64,000 nucleotides of DNA from the NCBI GenBank assembly GCA_964482235.1, contig CAYZWU010000010.1:89617-153616 (forward strand). Reading direction: 5' to 3'. The notes beneath the pieces are model-generated. The model was given only the letters and a program-made list of their open reading frames with translations. It made no database searches and was not told the origin of the DNA. This document shows, piece by piece, positions 16,690-26,168 of the stretch; position 1 is the stretch's first letter, and the number at the start of each line of letters is the position of its first letter. Made by a program: the position numbers and the translations under genes. The stretch comes from CAYZWU01 sp964482235. Its GTDB lineage: Bacteria > Planctomycetota > B15-G4 > CAYZWU01.

Positions 16690-17448
16690 ATGTTCAGTCA
16701 GAAGATTAGCGCACTCTTTCTAGCCTTTGTCATGTCCATCACTTTCTGTTCCTGTGTTCAGTTTGATCGAACGTGTGCTGAGATCAATGGGCACAAGTAC
16801 GCCAATCTCAAGACCGGTCAAAAATGGACCGACAGGATTCCCCGTTTCAAGCCGGTCAAGAGCGAGGACAAGACTGCGTGGATCAGCTTTCGCAACATGA
16901 CCCAGCAGAACTTCGATCTCGAGACAAAGCTGCGTCGGGCTGTGGAGGCGCGGGGTTACATGCTCATCGACAATCCTGATGAAGCGAATTTCCACATCTA
17001 CTACACCATGCGGTTCTTCGGAGAGAACGATAACATTGACGGTGGCCAGAGCATGGCGTCGAAGTACCGCATCGAGCGGGGGCGTGGTGGAAGCTGGCAC
17101 CCGGTTCAGGCTCCGCAGGGGGGGACGGTTGACAAAACCGTCGAGTACGACCTTGTCCTGGATGTGGACATCGCCCAGTGGAAGGAGGGTATTGTCCGCC
17201 GGAAACTTCAGGACCTGAGCAAGGACAAGCAGACAGAGAAGATGGTCGACATAACGCCGGTCAGCGAGGTCAGCAGTTCCTTCGAGAACAAGCGCCAGGA
17301 GGGACAGAGTTACGGCGAGGAGGATCACTACTTCTGGTACGTGAACACCCTGATCCTCTGGGCCAAGCAGATCCGCCTCTCGAGCGATGAAGCCCAGCCG
17401 GCCATCGAGGAAGCCCTGGTGCGCTCGCTTCCGCAGTTCCTTCCCTGA
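16690..17448 (+). CDS. TraT-like envelope lipoprotein
   Basis: 252 aa with an export signal and Cys20/Cys22 (ITFCSC), a weak but plausible lipidation site. The body aligns by eye with TraT, the outer-membrane surface-exclusion and complement-resistance lipoprotein: TAWISFRNMTQQNFDLETKLRRAV..GYMLIDNPDEANF, then YDLVLDVDIAQWKEG, and a C-terminal HYFWYVNTLILWAKQIRLS..EAQPAIEEALVRSL. The glycine-rich hydrophobic hairpin in the middle of F-plasmid TraT is replaced by a polar stretch (around residues 115-145). It has its own ribosome site and terminator, so it is probably monocistronic. There are no conjugation genes nearby, so a role in surface exclusion is not implied. Confidence 0.65.
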   Translation: MFSQKISALFLAFVMSITFCSCVQFDRTCAEINGHKYANLKTGQKWTDRIPRFKPVKSEDKTAWISFRNMTQQNFDLETKLRRAVEARGYMLIDNPDEANFHIYYTMRFFGENDNIDGGQSMASKYRIERGRGGSWHPVQAPQGGTVDKTVEYDLVLDVDIAQWKEGIVRRKLQDLSKDKQTEKMVDITPVSEVSSSFENKRQEGQSYGEEDHYFWYVNTLILWAKQIRLSSDEAQPAIEEALVRSLPQFLP

Positions 17449-17462
17449 TCCAAAGGACTTCA

Positions 17463-17498
17463 AGCCGCTCTCCGCGCCAGGGAGAGCGGCTTTTTTTT
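17463..17498 (+). terminator. Rho-independent terminator after the TraT-like gene
   Basis: Arms AGCCGCTCTCC and GGAGAGCGGCT form an 11-bp stem with a short loop, followed by a run of eight T. It separates the TraT-like gene from the giant subtilase gene. Confidence 0.93.
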
Positions 17499-17516
17499 AG
17501 GCAGGAGAGAAGAACG

Positions 17517-20500
17517 ATGAACGCGAAACGATACACGAAGATTCCGAAGGTCGCGTCTCTGGCTCTCAATTTCATCCTGATCGCAGGTTCGGCAGGCCTT
17601 CTCGGCCAGGGGCTGGACTATCCCGTCGACGCCGAGGGGAGTACCTTCATCGAACGTTTCGGCAAGGCCTCCTCGGAAAAAGTGAAAGACGGCCTGGGGA
17701 AGTACCCGGGGGGATTCAACATGAACCGGGAGCTCGGCGGCCCTATCCCCCTCGGCCCTCACCCGGTCACGGTGATCAAGGTCGATGCGGCCTTTGACCT
17801 CAACCACACGCTTATCGACGAGTACGCCGGTGTGATCCGCGGTGCCTATCACTGGAACTTCAACGGCACGGAAAAGCAGGGAGGGCTTCCGGACTGGGGT
17901 GATCCATCAGAGTTCCTTGAGAGAGGAGACAACCTGGACGAGTATATCATGATGAATATTCGTGACATGACCGGGATATTCAGCGGCTCCGGACCATCGA
18001 GCACATTTGATCACGCTCTCTGGCCGCTGCGTCCCGAAAATATCAATTCGGATCACGGAACAGCTACCCTCGCACCGTTCCTGAATTCGGACAACAAAAT
18101 GGGAATCGAAGGCTTCATCCGTCGCAGCTTGACGAACGACCGCCCGTACCTGATTCTGTTTCCCTTGGAGAAAGAGGCGATCACGGAAGATCCACACCCG
18201 ACTGATCCGTGGTGGGGTTATCGAGACCATGGTTTACCAAAAAACAATCCATTCTGGCCGATCTTCATGAAGTTCTATCTCGAACTCTCCGAGGATGAGA
18301 GGACACGTGAAACGTGGATTCCCGATGTTCCGCACCTCACTGTCATGACCATCTCCAACGGCCCTCCCGCAGGCCCTGACAATAGGCCGGGAGTGGAAAA
18401 CCTCCAGGAGGCCGCGAACTTGCTCCGGGAGAAGAATATCCTGATAGTCAGCGCGATGCCCACTGGTGTGTCCGGCTATGATGTCAAAGCCGACATTCCT
18501 TGGGAGAAAGATGTGCTGGTTGATCATTACGACCTCTGGGATGTCTCCTTCGATGTGATCTGGGAGCACGGGACTTCAGTATTCCCCGCAGCTCTGGGGG
18601 GAGTCATCGCAGCCTACGCAGGGTACTGGGATTTCGAAGCGGGTCCATGGAATTATATGCTGAAGGGAACGATGGGTGATCCCTGGAATCCAGATAATCG
18701 TGCCAAGATGACTGATCTCAATGTGAACATCGGTCGGCGAACCAACATCGCTTCCCCGGACAGGCTTTGGGATAAACACGAAGGGACGCTCCACGTTGCG
18801 GGACATCCGGGCAAAGGGGAACAGTGCAATGGATCGTGCGACATAGGCCTTGTCAAAACCGCACCCGGTACATCCTACACCTCGCCGCTCATAGCGGCCG
18901 GCCTGGCTCTCATCGGATCGTACCTGCCCCCCGACTTCGTGAAAGGGGAAGGGGAGGGACCGGGAACCATGGCAGACGCTGCGCACGACCTTCTGGACAG
19001 GTTCGGCACCCTCAGGCGACTGGCTCGAGTGCAGGAGGCTCCAATATTCTCGTGGGAGTTCGATATGTACGAGCACCTCCTCGAGCATCAGTCGCTCCTC
19101 GATTTTCACGGAGAGATACTCGGCGTCGGTCACGGGAGGATTTACGAAATCCTGCCAGAAGTGGGTGCATTCCTGCGCTGGGGAGAAAAGAGCCGGCAGG
19201 TCAACGCGATCAATGAGAAGGCGAGGGCAGATTCAAGGCTGTTCCAGGTCGGGTTCGAGATGCAGATGGTGGATGCAGCCTGTCTCGACCAGTCCCATCT
19301 CTTCGATTCTTCGAATCCCGGCGAGTTCGTCCACCGCGACCTCCAGACGAAGTACCAGCTCGAAGGTGACGTGAAGAGCCGGATGTCCGGCTTGACTCCT
19401 TCGCGGACCCATGGCATCGGCTACAGGATGCTGGGAAAGCAGTACCAGTCCCGGGATGTAGTGCGGTCGGGAGATTCGATCGAGATCGGGTACTTCCGGC
19501 GCCACTACGTGCCGGAGAGAGATGAGGATAAGAAGATATTCGCGCCATTGCGCAGCACGACTCTTCAGATCGAATGCCCGGACGGCTGGTTCGGACCGAA
19601 GGAACTGCTCGGATTCGATCCGTCGACCATCACCATATCGGATCTTCGCGGCCTCAAGAAACCGGAAGACCTGCTCGGTTTCGATCCGGCGAAGTTGACG
19701 GGAGCGCATTTCTCCAGGTTCTACCAGGCGAAGCTCGGGCAGCTCGTGCCGAGCATGGACTCCCAGCACGTGCACTTCAGCCTGCAGCCCGAAACACGCA
19801 TCGGGATCACGGACAGCGGTGCCGGCCTTTCATGCGGCAGGCATCCATCGGTTCAAACGCTCTGGAATCTTGCTTACAGCACGGTCGCCTATTCGAGCCC
19901 CACGAGCGTTCATCGCCTCATGGATGTGGAGATCCTGAAAGGGGAGTCCCGTTGCATGTACGAATTCGTGAACAAGATCGACGACGGTTCGATCGGGGAT
20001 GGTTCCAGCAATGCACAGGGTACGGAGTTCACGTTGAACGGAACAGGGGATCCTGACATCAATTGGCTGAAAGCTCTGGCTGCGAGCTCGACCTCGTACC
20101 CTGTGGGAATCGTGGACTACGATCCCGATCCCCGCGGCAAAGGCGTCTATGCCGTTCTGTCCGTGGGATCTTTCAAGGGCTCCCTATATCAGAAGGAGAC
20201 CGGATTCAATTACATCGACAACAAGGAGATCGAGGATCTCGATTCCGTGGGCAGCATCCAATACAAATCGCAGATCGTCTTCATCGATTCGGACGGACTT
20301 TTGAGCACCGTTCCAGGGCTCGATGCAAAAGTTTCCAACCGAACCAACTGGATGGAGAAGCTCGAGAAGAAGAAGCAAGGCGAAGAGGAGGATCAGCTGG
20401 GCAACGGACCAGGAGGTTCGGGTTCCTCGGGCGACGAGATCGAAGGCTGGAAGGATCTCTTCGATGATTCGGATCTTTCAGCAGCCAAGGATCCCTTCTT

Positions 20501-21203
20501 CGACGACAACTTCGTCACCGAGGGCGGGATGTCCGGCGGTTCGGACGGCGGTCAGGACGACGAGGACGAAGACAAGTACGACGAGGCCATCGTGGGCCAC
20601 ATCGACGAGCAGGGCGATCAATACACTGCCGTCGCCGCATCGCCTTGCGGAAACTTCGTCGCCTATGCCACGATGAGCTCAGCCATCGAGGCCGACCTTC
20701 TCCTGCTGCTGGATGCCGGGCTCCGGTTCGATCCGAAACCGCATCCGATTCTCAGCGAGTTCCTGGAACCGCCTGACATCAACGCCTCGCACTGCCGCCC
20801 GCTGGGTGCCGACATCGAGGACTGGATGAGCGACTTTACCCAGCTCGAGAAGCCCCCCCTCGGCCCCGCGCCTGGCGAGGTTCTGCACGCCGGCTACGCG
20901 GTGACGGTCGAGATTCTCGATCTCCGCAGCGGTGCGATCCACAAGCTCAAGGACCTGGCTGCCGATGGAGGCGCGATCATCGTCGAGGTTTCCGACATCG
21001 CCTGGTCGCCCAATTCCGGATACCTGGCCCTTCTGGAGAATGAGGCCTGGATCGCCACCTCCGAGGAGGATCCGGAAGGCCGAGTGGGGGAGGGGGTAAA
21101 GATGAGCCTCTGGTCGACGCGGACGCTCGAGAAGATCGACACCCTGGACGTCATGGTCCACGAAGGCGCGGGGATCGAGAAGATCATCTGGAGCCGATGG
21201 TGA
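17517..21203 (+). CDS. Giant secreted divergent subtilase (S8-like) with C-terminal propeller-like region
   Basis: 1228 aa with an N-terminal hydrophobic signal (residues ~12-30). The S8 triad is recognisable but divergent: Asp90 (IKVDAAFDLNH), His180 (NSDHGTATL) and Ser453 (APGTSYTSP). The strand that normally supplies the oxyanion Asn (AAGN) reads VSAMPTG near residues 311-317, so that Asn is not evident. The domain has large insertions between His and Ser. The middle region (500-950) is unassigned. An acidic Gly/Ser/Asp-rich linker sits near 950-1020, then repeats such as AVAASPCGNFVAYAT and DIAWSPNSGYLALL, typical of WD40/TolB-type propellers. An AGGAGA site precedes the ATG. It is followed by the kinase gene on the same strand 112 bases later. 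Confidence 0.75.
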   Translation: MNAKRYTKIPKVASLALNFILIAGSAGLLGQGLDYPVDAEGSTFIERFGKASSEKVKDGLGKYPGGFNMNRELGGPIPLGPHPVTVIKVDAAFDLNHTLIDEYAGVIRGAYHWNFNGTEKQGGLPDWGDPSEFLERGDNLDEYIMMNIRDMTGIFSGSGPSSTFDHALWPLRPENINSDHGTATLAPFLNSDNKMGIEGFIRRSLTNDRPYLILFPLEKEAITEDPHPTDPWWGYRDHGLPKNNPFWPIFMKFYLELSEDERTRETWIPDVPHLTVMTISNGPPAGPDNRPGVENLQEAANLLREKNILIVSAMPTGVSGYDVKADIPWEKDVLVDHYDLWDVSFDVIWEHGTSVFPAALGGVIAAYAGYWDFEAGPWNYMLKGTMGDPWNPDNRAKMTDLNVNIGRRTNIASPDRLWDKHEGTLHVAGHPGKGEQCNGSCDIGLVKTAPGTSYTSPLIAAGLALIGSYLPPDFVKGEGEGPGTMADAAHDLLDRFGTLRRLARVQEAPIFSWEFDMYEHLLEHQSLLDFHGEILGVGHGRIYEILPEVGAFLRWGEKSRQVNAINEKARADSRLFQVGFEMQMVDAACLDQSHLFDSSNPGEFVHRDLQTKYQLEGDVKSRMSGLTPSRTHGIGYRMLGKQYQSRDVVRSGDSIEIGYFRRHYVPERDEDKKIFAPLRSTTLQIECPDGWFGPKELLGFDPSTITISDLRGLKKPEDLLGFDPAKLTGAHFSRFYQAKLGQLVPSMDSQHVHFSLQPETRIGITDSGAGLSCGRHPSVQTLWNLAYSTVAYSSPTSVHRLMDVEILKGESRCMYEFVNKIDDGSIGDGSSNAQGTEFTLNGTGDPDINWLKALAASSTSYPVGIVDYDPDPRGKGVYAVLSVGSFKGSLYQKETGFNYIDNKEIEDLDSVGSIQYKSQIVFIDSDGLLSTVPGLDAKVSNRTNWMEKLEKKKQGEEEDQLGNGPGGSGSSGDEIEGWKDLFDDSDLSAAKDPFFDDNFVTEGGMSGGSDGGQDDEDEDKYDEAIVGHIDEQGDQYTAVAASPCGNFVAYATMSSAIEADLLLLLDAGLRFDPKPHPILSEFLEPPDINASHCRPLGADIEDWMSDFTQLEKPPLGPAPGEVLHAGYAVTVEILDLRSGAIHKLKDLAADGGAIIVEVSDIAWSPNSGYLALLENEAWIATSEEDPEGRVGEGVKMSLWSTRTLEKIDTLDVMVHEGAGIEKIIWSRW

Positions 21204-21315
21204 TGTGCGGCCATCGCCTGCAGCGGTAATCGAAGCGTGACAGATCTTGTCCCCAACCATTATCATCTGTTCCCTGGAGAACGGTATCGCAGAGCCTACC
21301 CTGGGAACGGAATCG

Positions 21316-24180
21316 ATGACCGGAAAACATGATTCGGATCCACCATCGAATGCGAGGAGATTCGCCAGGGTCGAGAAGATCCTGAAGCAGGAGATCGAGG
21401 ACGCATTCGAGAAGGGATTCTCCTTTTTTCTCGGCACGAGTGAAGTGAAGTCGGCGATCGATCCGGGATTCAAGCTTGCTCCGGGTGAGGCTATTGCCGA
21501 CTATCGCCTCGAGAAACTCGTCGGCCAGGGCGGCATGGGCCAGGTCTGGGAAGCGGTTCAGGTCTCCCTCGACCGCAAGGTGGCTCTCAAGGTGGTCCGG
21601 CCGGAAAGGATCAGCGAGCGAAGCCTGCAGCTCTTTGCCCGCGAGGCGCGCGCCGGCGGACGGCTTTCCCATCCCTCCATCGTGACGATCTTCGATCACG
21701 GGGAGAGCGAGGGCATCCACTGGATCGCCATGGAGTTCGTGGAGGGCAACTGGACGCTGGGCGACTTCATCAGCGAGATGGCCAGGCTCGAGCAGCTGCC
21801 CCAGGAATACTATCCCAACGTGGCGCGCTTCGTCGCCGAGCTGGCTGAGGCGCTCCAGACCGCACACGACGCCGGCGTCATCCACCGCGACCTGAAGCCG
21901 CAGAACGTGCTGATCACACCGGAAGACCACCCCAAGATCACCGATTTCGGACTGGCCAAGATCACGGACGAGACGTCGTACACCCGGACCGGCGACTTCG
22001 CGGGGACCTACTACTACATGAGCCCCGAGCAGGTGACGGCGGGCCGTATCGCCATCGATTTTCGCACCGACATCTTCAGCCTCGGCGTGATCTTCTACGA
22101 GATGCTGGCCCTGCGCCGGCCCTTCGAGGGCGACACGACGCACCAGATCGCGGAGCAGATCGTGCTCCACGATCCGCCGAGCCTGCTGAAGATCCGGTCG
22201 CGCATCCCGAGCGACCTGGCCGTCGTCTGTGCCAAGGCGATGGAGAAGGCGCGCGAGAGGCGGTACAAGCGGATGAACGACTTTGCCGCCGATATCCGGC
22301 GCCATCTAGGTGATGAGCCTGTCAGCGCCAGGCCGCCGGGCCCGCTGCAGAAGGCTGCAAAGAAAGTACGGCGAAATCCGCTGGTCAGCATCGCAACGGG
22401 GCTCGTCTTTCTCTTTCTCATCGTCTTTTCCACCTACGTGGCGCTCTGGTCGAATCCGCGGATCACGGCCGAGAGGGACAAGGCGGTCAATGCCCGGAAG
22501 AAGACGAGTGAAGCGCTGGTCAAGGTGGGGGTCGAGAAGGATCGGGCCCAGAGGGCTGAGAAGAATGCCAAGCACCAGGCTGATCTGGCCACGGAGCAGG
22601 CCCGGATCGCCGGGCAGCGCTACGACGAAATCATCCGGCTTCTCGGGCTGTCCGACGTGACGCGCCTTGAGAACCTTGCGGACGAATCGTTGTTCCTCTG
22701 GCCGGCCCTCCCGGAAAATGCGGCGGACATGCAGAAGTGGCTGGATCGTGCCCGGGAACTGACTGGTCGTCTGGATAACCATCGCGAGGCGCTCCGTCTT
22801 CTTAGGCAAAAAGCCCTCCCTGCGGACGAGGAGGCTTATCGCTTCGACATCGAGGAGCATCCCCGCTTGTCTGAGCTCCAGGAGCTGAAGCAGGTCAAGG
22901 AAAAGATAGAAGAGAAGATCGCTTCCCTTTCAGCCGGAAAGGCTGCAGGTGGAGAGACTACCGGCGAGGCTGATGACAAGAGGAGTGGCGCGACTCCACT
23001 GAAGGACATCGAACGGCTGGAGAAGAACCTAACCGCAGTCGAGGACAAGATCGAGATCCTTGAAAGGGAAGTGTCCACACGCCGCACCTTCTTCTTCAGC
23101 AAGACCGAGGACCAGTGGCGTCACGATATGCTTGCCTGGCTGGTTTCAACTACCGAGCGGTTCGTCGATGAAGAGGTAGGGCTCTACCAGGGCGTGGAGG
23201 CACGCCATGAGTTCGCCGCCACGGTTCGTGAGAACAGCATCGGCAAGCACGAGGAAAAATGGAACCACGCCATCGCCACGATCGCCGATCGAACTAAGTG
23301 CCCGCAGTACGATGGCCTGGTCATCGAGCCGCAGCTCGGTCTCGTTCCCATCGGCCGGGATCCGGACTCGCGTCTCTGGGAATTTGCGCACATCCAGACG
23401 GGAGAGGTGCCGGGGCGCGGACCGGACGGCACGATTGTTCTCGAGGAGGGCATGGGGCTCGTCTTCGTGCTGATTCCGGGAGGCGTTTTCAGGATGGGCG
23501 GCATACGCCCCTCCAGGGACCACCCTGTCGGCTCGCCGAATGTCGATCCCGGCGCCGTGTCCACCGAGGGACCCGTACACGATATGAGAGTCGATCCATT
23601 CTTCCTCTCGAAGTACGAGCTGACGCATGGCCAGTGGGAGCGCTTCGTGGGCCGGTATCGAATCCAAATAACGCCAAGCCGGATCATGACGGTACTGACC
23701 CGTACGGGATCGGTTCTGCGACCCGAGTTCGACGTCAACTGGGAGGACGTGATGATCTGGTGCAGCATGGTGGGTTTGCGTCTTCCGTCGGAATCCGAGT
23801 GGGAATATGCGCTCAGGGGAGGAACGACTACGCCGTTCTACTTTGGTCAGTCGGACGCGCAGCTTGACGGCCATGCCTGGTACAGAGCGAACTCGGGCGA
23901 CAGGTCTCGCCCCGTGGGGGGGAAGGAGCCAAATCCTTTCGGTCTGCATGACATGCTCGGCAATGTCTGGGAGTGGTGCGCGGATTCGTGGTACGACTAC
24001 TCCGCGCGCGATCCTCTTGACGCGAGCGTCATGGTGGACGTGAACACTCCTTACCGGATTACACGGGGCGGCGGTTGGGACAACACGTCAGAGTACTTCC
24101 GCTCGGCCTGCCGGAGCAGGGGCGACGTGAGCTACCGCATCAGCAACTTCGGCTTTCGCCCGGCACTCACGATTCAGTAG
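21316..24180 (+). CDS. Membrane Ser/Thr protein kinase fused to an SUMF1/FGE-like domain
   Basis: 954 aa. The kinase domain (~62-345) is complete: glycine loop GQGGMGQV (70-77), Lys92 (VALKVV), HRDLKPQN with catalytic Asp192, DFGLAK with Asp210, and GTYYYMSPEQ. One transmembrane helix (~354-378) is followed by a coiled-coil region and then a C-terminal SUMF1-type domain (~712-954; LIPGGVFRMGG, LPSESEWEYALRGG, DMLGNVWEWCADSW, ITRGGGWDN). At the positions of the two catalytic Cys of formylglycine-generating enzyme there are Asp and Tyr (GGGWDNTSEYFRSACRS), so the domain is more likely a binding or sensory module than an active FGE. The TTG at 21247 would add 23 residues. Predicted: cytoplasmic kinase with an extracytoplasmic sensor. 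Confidence 0.92.
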   Translation: MTGKHDSDPPSNARRFARVEKILKQEIEDAFEKGFSFFLGTSEVKSAIDPGFKLAPGEAIADYRLEKLVGQGGMGQVWEAVQVSLDRKVALKVVRPERISERSLQLFAREARAGGRLSHPSIVTIFDHGESEGIHWIAMEFVEGNWTLGDFISEMARLEQLPQEYYPNVARFVAELAEALQTAHDAGVIHRDLKPQNVLITPEDHPKITDFGLAKITDETSYTRTGDFAGTYYYMSPEQVTAGRIAIDFRTDIFSLGVIFYEMLALRRPFEGDTTHQIAEQIVLHDPPSLLKIRSRIPSDLAVVCAKAMEKARERRYKRMNDFAADIRRHLGDEPVSARPPGPLQKAAKKVRRNPLVSIATGLVFLFLIVFSTYVALWSNPRITAERDKAVNARKKTSEALVKVGVEKDRAQRAEKNAKHQADLATEQARIAGQRYDEIIRLLGLSDVTRLENLADESLFLWPALPENAADMQKWLDRARELTGRLDNHREALRLLRQKALPADEEAYRFDIEEHPRLSELQELKQVKEKIEEKIASLSAGKAAGGETTGEADDKRSGATPLKDIERLEKNLTAVEDKIEILEREVSTRRTFFFSKTEDQWRHDMLAWLVSTTERFVDEEVGLYQGVEARHEFAATVRENSIGKHEEKWNHAIATIADRTKCPQYDGLVIEPQLGLVPIGRDPDSRLWEFAHIQTGEVPGRGPDGTIVLEEGMGLVFVLIPGGVFRMGGIRPSRDHPVGSPNVDPGAVSTEGPVHDMRVDPFFLSKYELTHGQWERFVGRYRIQITPSRIMTVLTRTGSVLRPEFDVNWEDVMIWCSMVGLRLPSESEWEYALRGGTTTPFYFGQSDAQLDGHAWYRANSGDRSRPVGGKEPNPFGLHDMLGNVWEWCADSWYDYSARDPLDASVMVDVNTPYRITRGGGWDNTSEYFRSACRSRGDVSYRISNFGFRPALTIQ

Positions 24181-24324
24181 CCGGATGGCCGATCCTGATC
24201 GTTGAGCAGCCCGCCTTTCGAACTTCTTCCAAGGAAATCCGATTTTCGCCGTACAGATCCCGCCAGAAGTTCGCTTTCCCGGTGAGAGCATTTGATCGAG
24301 AGCCTTTCTGCAGAGGAGAAAGTC

Positions 24325-25977
24325 ATGAAAATCAAATCAGTTGCAACTTTCCTGGGCCTTCTGATGATCGCCGCACAGGCAAGAGGCGGGGATCAGGGAG
24401 AGGGATTCAGTCTCCGCAACCAGACCGAGTGCCGCACCTTTTCCGGTTTGACGCCTGTCGCCATGGAGGGCGACCAGGCGCCTGGATTCCCCGGGGGGGC
24501 TTGCTTTACTCGGGCCGGCGGAAAGCAGCCGGCTTTCAGGTCGGTGCGTGTGAACAGCAGCGGCCAGGTGGCGTTTTTCGCATCCATTCCCGGCCACGGG
24601 AGCGGGATCTGGACCGGCCGGCCCGGCGATCTGAAGCTCGTTGTCCGGTCGGGAGACGGAAAGGGATTCAAGCCCTCGCCTCAGTCGTTTCACTTCGATG
24701 ACAAGGGACAGGTGACCTTCTTCGTCCAGTCTCAGAAGGAGATCGCCGGCCTCTGGCGTTTCGATGGGAGCGAGCTGCGTCAGCTCGTGTTCCAGAAGCC
24801 GAAAGCGAAACGAAAGAAGCGCAAGAAGAAGAGTACGGTCCGGGAACTACCCGGGAACGCACCCTGCATCGAAACCAAGGCACCCTTCGTGCTCGGCAGG
24901 CAGGGCGAGATAGCGATCCGGGCGACGACGCCCGGTCCGAAGGCGGGAAACGCGATCTGGCACGGGACCGGCGACGACCTGGAGCCCGTCGTCGCGATCG
25001 GCGATCCTGCCCCCGGTATGCCTGGATCGGGTGTTGTCTTCACCGACCTTTTCCCCCTGATCACGAAGGGTGAGTATGTCCTCTTCAAGGCTGCCTTGAG
25101 CGGGCCCGGCATCGGGCGGAGCGATTATCATGGACTGTGGATACACGGGTCTGAGGGGATCCGGCTCGTCGCTCTCCTCGACTGCCGCGCTTTCGCGGAG
25201 GTGGCAAGCACATCCTTCACGGATGCCGTGACCGGCGCCGCTTCCTGCCCGGCCGCCCTCAACGCCGACGGTGTCGTGGCATTCGTGGGACGCACCTCCG
25301 GCCACGAGAGAGGGCTCTGGGTCGGGCAGGCGGGTGTTTGCCGCGTTGCCTGCCGCAAGGACGGCACGAAGGTCACCGGCTACGTCAAGGATTTCGAGCG
25401 TCTCATCCTGCTCCTTCATGACAATGGAGGATTGCTGGTCAACAGGGGTGTCGAGATTCTTCATGGACAGCCCGACTCCCTTGCGGTTGTTCCGACGATG
25501 CCGCGGATTCCCGCTGTCTCCATGGTGCCCAGGATGCTCAGGGGCTATTTCGTCTCGGCTGGCGGATTGCTCGCCGCCAACGCGGCGCTGCGCGACGGTC
25601 ATTCCTCTGCCTGGATCGGCCGACCGGACGACATGCGGCTGATTCTGCGTGCGGGTGATGCCGTGATCCTCCCGTCGGGCGACAGGCGTGAGATCGCCCG
25701 GAACGGTATCGATCTCCGCGGGCCGCTTCATTGCCTGTATGACGGCGACTCGCTGGGGCTCGTGGTGGCGAACGATCAGACGGCCCTGAACGACGCGGGC
25801 GCTCTGGCTGTCCGGCTCACCTTCGCGGCAGTTCCCGGTAAACACGACATGGAGCAGGGTCTCTTTCTTCTCGACGTGAAGGACGTGCTGGCGGAGATCG
25901 AGAACAGCGTATCGATTGACGCGACCAGCGAGAACACCAAGGACGTCCAGTTTCCCTGGGAGTCGAACGGCGGCTGA
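24325..25977 (+). CDS. Secreted protein with NxxGxxAF-type repeats
   Basis: 550 aa with a signal peptide (MKIKSVATFLGLLMIAAQARG) and GAGGAG before the ATG at 24325. At least five repeats of about 70-90 residues share an N/D-x-x-G-x-V-A-F core: VNSSGQVAFFAS, FDDKGQVTFFVQ, LGRQGEIAIRAT, LNADGVVAFVGR and LNDAGALAVRLT. They are interspersed with GLWxG-xPxxLxLVVxxGDxxPG elements. This resembles secreted repeat proteins that I associate with Planctomycetota and similar bacteria; the fold is probably a beta-propeller. A Lys/Arg-rich insert lies near residue 160. It is the third gene in the same direction after the subtilase and kinase and is followed by a terminator. Function unknown. Confidence 0.75.
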   Translation: MKIKSVATFLGLLMIAAQARGGDQGEGFSLRNQTECRTFSGLTPVAMEGDQAPGFPGGACFTRAGGKQPAFRSVRVNSSGQVAFFASIPGHGSGIWTGRPGDLKLVVRSGDGKGFKPSPQSFHFDDKGQVTFFVQSQKEIAGLWRFDGSELRQLVFQKPKAKRKKRKKKSTVRELPGNAPCIETKAPFVLGRQGEIAIRATTPGPKAGNAIWHGTGDDLEPVVAIGDPAPGMPGSGVVFTDLFPLITKGEYVLFKAALSGPGIGRSDYHGLWIHGSEGIRLVALLDCRAFAEVASTSFTDAVTGAASCPAALNADGVVAFVGRTSGHERGLWVGQAGVCRVACRKDGTKVTGYVKDFERLILLLHDNGGLLVNRGVEILHGQPDSLAVVPTMPRIPAVSMVPRMLRGYFVSAGGLLAANAALRDGHSSAWIGRPDDMRLILRAGDAVILPSGDRREIARNGIDLRGPLHCLYDGDSLGLVVANDQTALNDAGALAVRLTFAAVPGKHDMEQGLFLLDVKDVLAEIENSVSIDATSENTKDVQFPWESNGG

Positions 25978-26033
25978 GCGCCGTATCGATAGAAGCAGGC
26001 CTCTCGCAGGGTCTGCGTGACTTCCTCTCTGCG

Positions 26034-26069
26034 GCGGCGGCGGCCATTCGGCTGCCGCCGCTTTTTTTT
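26034..26069 (+). terminator. Rho-independent terminator after the repeat protein
   Basis: A 12-bp GC stem (26034-26045 with 26050-26061), a 4-base loop and eight T. It closes the plus-strand group and lies between convergent genes. Confidence 0.93.
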
Positions 26070-26168
26070 GTTCGCTGCCGATTGAAGTCGGTTGGGAAAC
26101 CAGCGGATGCTGACTGGACCGTAATGCTAAGTCACGGCAGCAGTTTATGAGCTCTGGCTGACCGGGGG

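Noticed and set aside
16690..17448. TraT-like gene as evidence for a conjugative plasmid
   Set aside because: No relaxase, T4SS or replication genes are visible; chromosomal housekeeping genes lie on both sides.
21316..24180. Kinase SUMF1 domain as the maturase of the sulfatase
   Set aside because: The catalytic Cys pair is missing, so the link was not made.
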